Made by a program: the position numbers and the translations under genes | Notes under the pieces: generated by a model | What the model saw: the letters and a program-made list of their open reading frames with translations, nothing else | Told to the model about the DNA's origin: nothing | The model's database searches: none | DNA from: Kosakonia radicincitans DSM 16656 | GTDB lineage: Bacteria > Pseudomonadota > Gammaproteobacteria > Enterobacterales > Enterobacteriaceae | Assembly: GCF_000280495.2 (NCBI RefSeq) | Contig: NZ_CP018016.1 | Coordinates: 1,364,001 to 1,428,000, forward strand | Direction: 5' to 3' | Length of the DNA: 64,000 nucleotides | Shown here: piece by piece, positions 57,836 to 64,000 of the stretch | Numbering within the stretch: the stretch's first letter is position 1 | Layout of the letters: every line of letters begins with the position of its first letter

Positions 57836-59413
57836 ATGACGGACAACATTCATAAACATCGTATTCTCATCCTCGACTTCGGTTCTCAGTACACCCAGCT
57901 GGTTGCGCGCCGCGTGCGTGAACTGGGCGTTTACTGCGAACTGTGGGCGTGGGATGTCACCGAAGCGCAGATCCGCGACTTCAACCCAAGCGGCATCATC
58001 CTTTCCGGCGGCCCGGAAAGCACCACCGAAGAGAACAGCCCGCGCGCACCGCAGTATGTGTTCGAAGCCGGTGTTCCGGTGCTCGGCGTGTGCTACGGCA
58101 TGCAGACCATGGCGATGCAGCTTGGCGGCCACGTTGAAGGTTCTAACGAGCGTGAATTCGGTTACGCACAGGTTGAAGTGCAGACCGACAGCGCGCTGGT
58201 TCGCGGCATTGAAGATTCCCTGACCGCCGAAGGCAAAGTGCTGCTTGACGTGTGGATGAGCCACGGCGACAAAGTGACGGCCATTCCGTCCGATTTCGTA
58301 ACCGTTGCCAGCACCGAAAGCTGCCCGTTCGCCATCATGGCGAATGAAGAAAAACGTTTTTACGGCGTGCAGTTCCACCCGGAAGTGACCCACACCCGCC
58401 AGGGCCTGCGTATGCTGGAGCGCTTCGTGCGCGATATCTGCCAGTGCGAAGCGCTGTGGACCCCGGCAAAAATCATCGACGACGCGGTTGAACGCATTCG
58501 TCAGCAGGTTGGCGACGATAAAGTGATCCTCGGCCTTTCCGGTGGCGTGGACTCCTCCGTCACCGCAATGCTGCTGCACCGCGCCATCGGCAAAAACCTG
58601 ACCTGCGTATTCGTTGATAACGGTCTGCTGCGCCTGAACGAAGCCGCTCAGGTGATGGACATGTTCGGTGACCACTTCGGTCTGAACATTGTTCACGTTC
58701 CTGCAGAAGATCGCTTCCTTTCAGCACTGGCTGGCGAGAACGATCCGGAAGCAAAACGCAAAATCATCGGCCGCGTGTTCGTGGAAGTGTTCGACGAAGA
58801 GGCACTGAAGCTGGAAGACGTGAAATGGCTGGCGCAGGGCACTATCTACCCGGACGTGATCGAATCTGCCGCATCCGCAACCGGTAAAGCGCACGTTATT
58901 AAATCTCACCACAACGTGGGCGGTCTGCCGAAAGAGATGAAGATGGGCCTGGTTGAGCCGCTGAAAGAGCTGTTCAAAGACGAAGTGCGTAAAATTGGCC
59001 TGGAACTCGGCCTGCCGTACGACATGCTGTACCGTCACCCGTTCCCGGGGCCGGGCCTTGGCGTTCGCGTACTGGGCGAAGTGAAGAAAGAGTACTGCGA
59101 CCTGCTGCGTCGTGCCGATGCGATCTTTATCGAAGAGCTGCATAAAGCCGACCTCTACAACAAAGTGAGCCAGGCCTTCACCGTATTCCTGCCGGTCCGC
59201 TCCGTTGGCGTGATGGGCGACGGCCGTAAATACGACTGGGTTGTCTCTCTGCGTGCAGTAGAAACCATCGATTTTATGACCGCACACTGGGCGCACCTGC
59301 CGTACGATTTCCTCGGTCGCGTTTCCAACCGCATCATCAATGAAGTCAATGGTATCTCCCGCGTGGTGTATGACATCAGCGGCAAACCGCCAGCAACTAT
59401 TGAGTGGGAATGA
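57836..59413 (+). CDS. guaA: GMP synthase (glutamine-hydrolysing)
   Basis: GuaA converts XMP to GMP using glutamine and ATP. It has 525 residues. The N-terminal glutaminase domain has C86 in G-V-C-Y-G-M and the H-P-E-V triad part. The ATP pyrophosphatase P-loop S-G-G-V-D-S-S follows at about residue 235, and the C-terminal dimerisation domain ends P-P-A-T-I-E-W-E. The open frame reaches 57809, but ATG 57836 with GGAAG and the E. coli-like start MTDNIHKHR is preferred. It is the last core gene before an accessory stretch. Confidence 0.98.
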   Translation: MTDNIHKHRILILDFGSQYTQLVARRVRELGVYCELWAWDVTEAQIRDFNPSGIILSGGPESTTEENSPRAPQYVFEAGVPVLGVCYGMQTMAMQLGGHVEGSNEREFGYAQVEVQTDSALVRGIEDSLTAEGKVLLDVWMSHGDKVTAIPSDFVTVASTESCPFAIMANEEKRFYGVQFHPEVTHTRQGLRMLERFVRDICQCEALWTPAKIIDDAVERIRQQVGDDKVILGLSGGVDSSVTAMLLHRAIGKNLTCVFVDNGLLRLNEAAQVMDMFGDHFGLNIVHVPAEDRFLSALAGENDPEAKRKIIGRVFVEVFDEEALKLEDVKWLAQGTIYPDVIESAASATGKAHVIKSHHNVGGLPKEMKMGLVEPLKELFKDEVRKIGLELGLPYDMLYRHPFPGPGLGVRVLGEVKKEYCDLLRRADAIFIEELHKADLYNKVSQAFTVFLPVRSVGVMGDGRKYDWVVSLRAVETIDFMTAHWAHLPYDFLGRVSNRIINEVNGISRVVYDISGKPPATIEWE

Positions 59414-59444
59414 TTTAGTTCCTGCTGGATGTATCGAATATTTC

Positions 59445-59469
59445 AAAGCCCGCGAAAGCGGGTTTTTTT
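59445..59469 (+). terminator. guaBA rho-independent terminator
   Basis: CCCGC, GAAA, GCGGG followed by seven T, about 35 bases after the guaA stop. Confidence 0.9.
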
Positions 59470-59616
59470 ATAGAGAATAATTTTAGAGAGCTTATTGCTA
59501 CTTTAATCCGCTATCCATCGTTTGACACGCTTACAGTGTTAATTCCGATCCTCGCTGATAGCGTACGGGCGTAGTTATGTGCCAAAGGCTGACATTGCTA
59601 AATTCATGCTTACCTT

Positions 59617-59647
59617 AAAAAGGGGAAAGCCCTATTGGCAATTCCCC
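59617..59647 (-). terminator. Terminator of the VOC-family gene
   Basis: On the minus strand GGGGAA, 14 bases, TTCCCC is followed by TTTTT. It lies 17 bases after the stop of the gene at 59664. Confidence 0.75.
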
Positions 59648-59663
59648 ATTTAAGAAAGACAAA

Positions 59664-60197
59664 CTAGCTTTGTTGACAGAAGCGGAGTCGGTTGCCAAAC
59701 GGATCGTGGACTTCCATGACGTCTCCCCAGTCTTGCTTAACTATTTCCGGGCGACCGTATCCATATTGTTTGCCGTGGAGTTCATTTCTCAACAACGCAA
59801 TATTTTTTACTGGAATAAATATCGTTGCACCCGGACTGGCGTCACCGTGATGCTCAGAAAGGTGTAACTGTAACCCTTCTCTGGCAATGCCCATATACAG
59901 CGGTAAACCGGGCTCGAACCGGTGTTCAAACTCGACGCTGAATGACAGAAATTCAAGATAGAACTCCTGTGCTTTTCGGACATCAAAAATTCGTAGGATG
60001 GGTATGGGTTTGCTGAATTGAATTTGAGACTGGGGGATCTGCGGAAGTAACGTTGCTGCCGCAGTGTTCCAGTCTCTGAAGCCTAACTGGTGTGCAACCG
60101 TTTCGAGCGCAATGGAATAAGAAATCTTATGTTCACGTAATTCAAGAGAGGCTTTTAACTTTGCAGCCATTTGTTTGGCTTGCTCGATAGAAAACAT
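59664..60197 (-). CDS. Glyoxalase/VOC superfamily protein
   Basis: This 177-residue protein has two parts. Residues 1-60 form a helical glyoxalase-related N-terminal region (L-E-T-V-A-H-Q-L-G-F-R-D-W-N-T-A-A-A). Residues about 65-175 form a VOC fold of the bleomycin-resistance/glyoxalase type, with D-V-R-K-A-Q-E-F-Y and D-P-F-G-N-R-L-R-F. The substrate is unknown; VOC proteins act in metal-dependent thiol, drug or dioxygenase chemistry. It is not in this place in E. coli. A 48-codon open frame overlaps its start from upstream. Confidence 0.82.
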   Translation of the reverse strand: MFSIEQAKQMAAKLKASLELREHKISYSIALETVAHQLGFRDWNTAAATLLPQIPQSQIQFSKPIPILRIFDVRKAQEFYLEFLSFSVEFEHRFEPGLPLYMGIAREGLQLHLSEHHGDASPGATIFIPVKNIALLRNELHGKQYGYGRPEIVKQDWGDVMEVHDPFGNRLRFCQQS

Positions 60198-60712
60198 ATT
60201 TTCTCCTGTTGTCAGGAAATGGTGGGGCTCGCATTACCACATCCCGACCGTCAAGAGTTTCAAAATTAATGAGGTTGAGAATAAACATGCTTTCACCTTT
60301 TCCCTTCAGGAAGCGAGCGGCGGGCAGCACGGGCCATGAATGAGAATACACAGGCTCGTGAAACGCCACAAGTTTTCAGGCTCGAATGAAGGGGGGGGCT
60401 ACCAATTCAAGTGGTTACGATTAATGGACGCCTGATGGAATAAGTATCGCGTCCGCTTTTCGATCACTGCGGTCCCTCATCTTCGTTAGCCCGTCCGCTC
60501 GGTTCCAGGAGCGGATATTGTATGAACGTTAGTGATTTAGCAGACTCATCCCCTTTATCTAATTTCTTGCATATCTCCTTAGCAGCACCTGAAGGGGACG
60601 ACAAGGGGGGAATGATTGTCCTTAAGGGACATAAATCCAGCCTGGCCGTCACGTCACTGATATGGCATACCTTAAAGATGCCTGCGTCGCTCGTTTCATT
60701 CACGTCAGAGTC
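60198..60712. other. 515-base region without a supported gene
   Basis: Short open frames on both strands (for example 60522-60716 plus and 60464-60703 minus) have no recognisable similarity and overlap one another. A 48-codon minus-strand frame from 60288 to 60142, with AAGGTGA before its ATG, overlaps the VOC gene start and may be a leader peptide. A run of eight G lies near 60391-60398. Confidence 0.45.
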
Positions 60713-61693
60713 TTAATCCTGAACCGTGAGAATGACGCTTCCTGTTGTATGACCCGCCTCCAGAACCCGGTGTGCTTCTGCTGCGTCGGTAAGGGTAAAT
60801 TCAGCGCCAATATGACTTTCAAGTCCTGCCGACAGTGCTGACATAAGGTCGGAGGCCCCTTTCCTGTAAAGCGCAGCATCATCTGTATAGGCGAGTGAAC
60901 TTGGTCGCATCAGTGCTATAGATCGGGCAAATCCCAGTTCTTCCACCCGCACCGGAGGTATGGGGCCGGCAGGCTGTCCAAGACTGGCAACAGTGCCAAA
61001 AGGGCGGACCACGCTGAGCGTTCTGGACAGCATTGTTCCTCCGATACCGTCGATGGCCAGATGCACGCCATATCCTTCCGTGATGTCGCGGACTTTCTCC
61101 GGCCATGCAGCTTCTGTATGGAGCAAAACTTCACTCGCGCCAGCAAGGCGGGCCGTTGCCACTTTTTCCGGTGAGCCCGTTGTACCGATAACCCTGGCAC
61201 CCTTCATCGTTGCCCAGCGGGTCACTATCTGCCCCAGCCCTCCGGCAGCAGAATGAACCAGTATCCAGTCGCCAGCCCTGACTTCCCTTACTTTGTTGAG
61301 CAACATATGTGCGGTAAGGCCCCGAAGCATCGCACTACCGGCTGTACGGGTGTCCACACCATCCGGAATCCTGATGAGGCGGCTGGCATGTATATTGCGG
61401 GATTCAGCATAAGCGCCCATCGGATTTCCCGTATAGGCAACGCGGTCTCCAGCAGCAAAGGCGCTGACGTTACTGCCCGTTGCTGTGACTACTCCGGCCC
61501 CTTCAAAACCAGGCACCGCCTGGGGATATGGCTGAGGGTAGAGTCCTGAGCGAAAATAGATGTCAACGAAATTCACGCCGATTATTTCGTGTCTGATACG
61601 GACTTCATCGGGACCTGGACTGACTGGCTCTCTTTCCACCGCTTTAAGAACCTCAGGGCCACCCGGCTGGCTGATAATCATTGCTAACGACAT
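60713..61693 (-). CDS. Quinone oxidoreductase-like protein (zinc-free MDR family)
   Basis: This NADPH-dependent medium-chain reductase has 326 residues from the ATG at 61693, which has GAGGAA upstream; the frame runs six codons further but with no better site. The QOR hallmarks are an N-terminal GroES-like domain with V-N-F-V-D-I-Y-F-R-S-G-L-Y and P-G-F-E-G-A-G-V-V, and a Rossmann fold with A-A-G-G-L-G-Q. No structural zinc cysteines are seen. Such enzymes reduce quinones or enones and are often induced by electrophiles. It is divergent from a LysR regulator, its likely controller. Confidence 0.88.
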   Translation of the reverse strand: MSLAMIISQPGGPEVLKAVEREPVSPGPDEVRIRHEIIGVNFVDIYFRSGLYPQPYPQAVPGFEGAGVVTATGSNVSAFAAGDRVAYTGNPMGAYAESRNIHASRLIRIPDGVDTRTAGSAMLRGLTAHMLLNKVREVRAGDWILVHSAAGGLGQIVTRWATMKGARVIGTTGSPEKVATARLAGASEVLLHTEAAWPEKVRDITEGYGVHLAIDGIGGTMLSRTLSVVRPFGTVASLGQPAGPIPPVRVEELGFARSIALMRPSSLAYTDDAALYRKGASDLMSALSAGLESHIGAEFTLTDAAEAHRVLEAGHTTGSVILTVQD

Positions 61694-61800
61694 TATTTTT
61701 TCCTCACTCATGAAGTGAGAAAACTATAAATGAGTTTATTACAGGAAGAATACAGGTATAAAAGCACCATACATGTGTAAAAATGCACAAGAGGTGAGGT
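61694..61800. promoter_or_regulatory. Divergent promoter region of the QOR/LysR pair
   Basis: This AT-rich gap between divergent genes holds the promoters of both. ATACAGGTATAAAAG contains a TATAAA suitable as a -10 for the LysR gene. LysR-family proteins normally bind such intergenic spans; I cannot define the operator precisely. Confidence 0.45.
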
Positions 61801-62667
61801 ATGGACTGGCAGGATTTACATTTTTTTTTCGCTCTTTCCCGGTGTGGTTCCCTGTCTGCCGCAGCCAGGGAGCTTGGCGTGGATCACGCCACTGTAAGCC
61901 GCCGGATTACAGCCCTTGAAAGTTCGCTTGGGCTCAGGCTCACAGAGCGCTTGCCACGCCGTACCACGCTTACTGGACACGGCCGGATTATCGCCTCCGG
62001 CGCTGACGAAATGTACCGCATTGCAGACCGTATTCGAATCCAGGCGAGGTCATTGTGTGCCGAACCGGCCGTGCCTATAAATATCAGCGCGTCACCTGCC
62101 GTTGCAGCACACCTCATTGCGCCTGCTATAGCAGGCTTCACCCGGAAACATCCGGGTATCACGTTGTCATTATCCGGCGTTTCGCACCATGCTCTTCTGA
62201 ATAAAAGTGAGGCTGACATTGCGGTTCGCCTTGAAAGGCCTGACGATCCAGACCTGATGACAAGGCGTATAGGTACTATGCGCTTTGGTCTTTATGCTTC
62301 TCAGTTCTGGCAAGAAATTCCTCAGGAGGACTGGGTGTTTATTGCTTATGACAGCACGCTTGCACATGTCACGCAGCAGCAATGGCTGGAATCACTGCTG
62401 AACGGGCGGCGTGTTATCTTTCGGGCAAGCGATTTGATGGCGCAGCAACAGGCTGCCCGGAAAGGATTGGGCATCGTTACTTTACCCTGCTTTATGGGTG
62501 ATAATGACAGCGAACTGGTAAGGCTGCAGGAAAATCTGCCTTCGCCCGTGAGGAACATCTGGCTGGTTGCCTACCCTGAACTTAAGCGTGATCACTCTGC
62601 TGTCGTGGTAATGGATTTCCTTGCTGAAATCATTGGCCGGTCCTGCCCGCCTGGCAAGAATATCTGA
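61801..62667 (+). CDS. LysR-family transcriptional regulator
   Basis: This 288-residue LysR-type regulator has an N-terminal winged helix-turn-helix (about 1-60, with S-L-S-A-A-A-R-E-L-G-V-D-H-A-T-V-S-R-R) and a C-terminal periplasmic-binding-like effector domain. It is divergent from the quinone oxidoreductase, which it probably regulates. The effector is unknown. Confidence 0.9.
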   Translation: MDWQDLHFFFALSRCGSLSAAARELGVDHATVSRRITALESSLGLRLTERLPRRTTLTGHGRIIASGADEMYRIADRIRIQARSLCAEPAVPINISASPAVAAHLIAPAIAGFTRKHPGITLSLSGVSHHALLNKSEADIAVRLERPDDPDLMTRRIGTMRFGLYASQFWQEIPQEDWVFIAYDSTLAHVTQQQWLESLLNGRRVIFRASDLMAQQQAARKGLGIVTLPCFMGDNDSELVRLQENLPSPVRNIWLVAYPELKRDHSAVVVMDFLAEIIGRSCPPGKNI

Positions 62668-62827
62668 GTTTTTTCTTATTAATTTCTCATGTCATATGAC
62701 TGACAGTGTTTCCCGTTAATTAATATCGGTGCGATTTGAGTTATATCTCCGTCAGGCATGATTAAAACTTACCTGTTCGCTTTTCACCCTTAGCGGGCAC
62801 TATCTGATGCAAACGTCCGCAGAGAGC

Positions 62828-64000
62828 TGTGAGTTCAACTGATGGATGCAACACATTGGTTAAAACGCTCTGCGGGTGATTCATAGTCTAGCGTTTTTCT
62901 TGGCCTCTCGTTGAGCTGCCTGGCAACACTGTTTAGTCTTTGCTGGCTGTGAACCGATAAGTCAGTTCCTTTTGGAAAATACTGCCTGAGTAATCTGTTT
63001 GTATTTTCATTTGAGCCGCGTTGCCAGGGGGATTGAGGATCGCAGAAGTAAACCTGAATATCTGTGGCTACGGTAAACCGGGTATGGCTGGTCATTTCAG
63101 CACCCCGGTCCCATGTTAATGTTTTATAAAGCTCAGCAGGTAATTCCCGGGCTTGTCTGATGAGTGCAGATATAACCGTTATGGTCTTGTTGTCCCTGAC
63201 TTTGGCCAGCATAACAAAACGGGAATGACGTTCTACAAGGGTGACGATACAGGAGTTTTTCGAGCCCTGGATCAGGTCACCTTCCCAGTGACCTGGTATG
63301 GCTCTGTCAGCTGCTTCAGGTGGCCTTTCGCTTATAGAGATCGTATCCGGGATTGACCCTAATCCTTTCCCTTTAAGCGATGATGTTCTGGATCTACGCA
63401 CGACTCTTCCGCTTCTGAGGCATTGCTGCAGTTCTTTTTTTAACGCCCCCCGGGTTTGTATAAAAAGCGTTTTATATATCGTTTCGTGTGACACATGCAT
63501 TTCCTGACTATCCGGATAACAGCGTTTCAGCCAACCGGCGATTTGTTCCGGCGACCAGTCCTGATGCATCTTCTCTGCGATGATTTTACACAAAGTGGGG
63601 CTTTCGATTAGCTTGCAGGGTTTTGGTCTCAGGGCACTTTCCCATGCAGTGGCATCCGCTTTTGCTGCACGATATTGTTTTGCACCTCCGTGCCTATTGA
63701 TCTCGCGACTAATCGTTGAGGGAGCTCTTGATAATTTGGCAGCGATGTCCCTGATGCTGCGTTTTGCTACCAGCCCTCTGGATATCTCCTCTCTTTCATC
63801 AAGCGAAAGCGCTAACGGGTGCCGCTTTCGGACAGGGGGACGGTATCCACCAGTCTGGTGGATAGTGGGCATGATAGAAGAATGATATCTGTCGAACATT
63901 CTGGCGATATCATGCAGGGAATCACCTTGCTTATATCTGTCCTGGATAATCGCTTTCTGTTCTGGCGTGTAGTAAATGCGCGTTCTTCGTTTCATGGCAA
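62828..64000 (-). mobile_element. IS30-family insertion sequence (partial at window end)
   Basis: The right terminal inverted repeat starts at 62828, TGTGAGTTCAACTGATGG..., which matches the IS30 end pattern TGT-x3-TTCAA-x-TG-x-T and then GCAACA. The transposase fills almost the whole element. The left end lies beyond base 64000, so neither the target duplication nor the full length can be checked. Confidence 0.82.
62835..63995 (-). CDS. IS30-family transposase
   Basis: This is a complete 386-residue transposase. N-terminal helix-turn-helix regions (about 10-90, including a second one near S-R-A-P-S-T-I-S-R-E-I-N-R) precede an integrase-type DDE core with G-H-W-E-G-D-L-I-Q, W-D-R-G-A-E-M and N-E-N-T-N-R, the spacing typical of IS30. 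The stop codon lies inside the terminal inverted repeat. The frame is intact, so the element may be active. Confidence 0.93.
   Translation of the reverse strand: MKRRTRIYYTPEQKAIIQDRYKQGDSLHDIARMFDRYHSSIMPTIHQTGGYRPPVRKRHPLALSLDEREEISRGLVAKRSIRDIAAKLSRAPSTISREINRHGGAKQYRAAKADATAWESALRPKPCKLIESPTLCKIIAEKMHQDWSPEQIAGWLKRCYPDSQEMHVSHETIYKTLFIQTRGALKKELQQCLRSGRVVRRSRTSSLKGKGLGSIPDTISISERPPEAADRAIPGHWEGDLIQGSKNSCIVTLVERHSRFVMLAKVRDNKTITVISALIRQARELPAELYKTLTWDRGAEMTSHTRFTVATDIQVYFCDPQSPWQRGSNENTNRLLRQYFPKGTDLSVHSQQRLNSVARQLNERPRKTLDYESPAERFNQCVASIS

Overview
This is a chromosomal window from an enterobacterium of the Klebsiella/Enterobacter/Kosakonia type. Protein after protein matches the E. coli K-12 block running from pgpC (yfhB) to guaA, in nearly the same order. 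The genus cannot be fixed from the sequence alone. GC content is high in the core (GC-rich third positions) and visibly lower in a few accessory genes.

Layout. (1) 276-7243: pgpC, tadA, mltF and purL (PurR-operated). (2) 7260-11695: the small RNA GlmY with a complete sigma-54/GlrR/IHF control region, then its regulators glrK-qseG-glrR and glnB. (3) 11733-14483: hmp and glyA, divergent, with NsrR and PurR sites. (4) 14554-20114: metal and permease block: rcnA/rcnR with three tandem RcnR-type operators, hcaT, csiE, and a zevAB-type pair. (5) 20227-29914: suhB, trmJ, the complete iscRSUA-hscBA-fdx-iscX Fe-S operon with its IscR sites, pepB, sseB. (6) 29945-34578: an RpiR-family regulator, sseA, and a 6-phospho-alpha-glucosidase/PTS pair, all on the minus strand. 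(7) 34860-51333: core genes yfhM, pbpC, ndk, rlmN, rodZ, ispG, hisS, yfgM, bamB, der. (8) 51655-54660: an AT-rich unknown lipoprotein, yfgJ, and a protealysin-type M4 protease translationally coupled to an emfourin-type inhibitor. (9) 54725-59413: xseA and guaBA. (10) 59617-64000: accessory end with a VOC protein, a quinone oxidoreductase/LysR pair, and an IS30-family element cut by the window edge.

How the genes work together. Nitrogen and amino-sugar control (glnB, GlmY, GlrKR), purine synthesis (purL, guaBA, glyA), Fe-S assembly (isc operon, with client enzymes ispG and rlmN), and envelope maintenance (mltF, pbpC/yfhM, rodZ, bamB, yfgM) form the core. Accessory insertions sit at the junctions between core operons: metal transport near glyA, alpha-glucoside use around sseA, the lipoprotein and protease near yfgJ, and the mobile element after guaA. 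The best candidates for undescribed biology are the duplicated-module lipoprotein at 51655-52794, the sugar operon that appears to have enclosed sseA, and the cis-regulatory elements around them.
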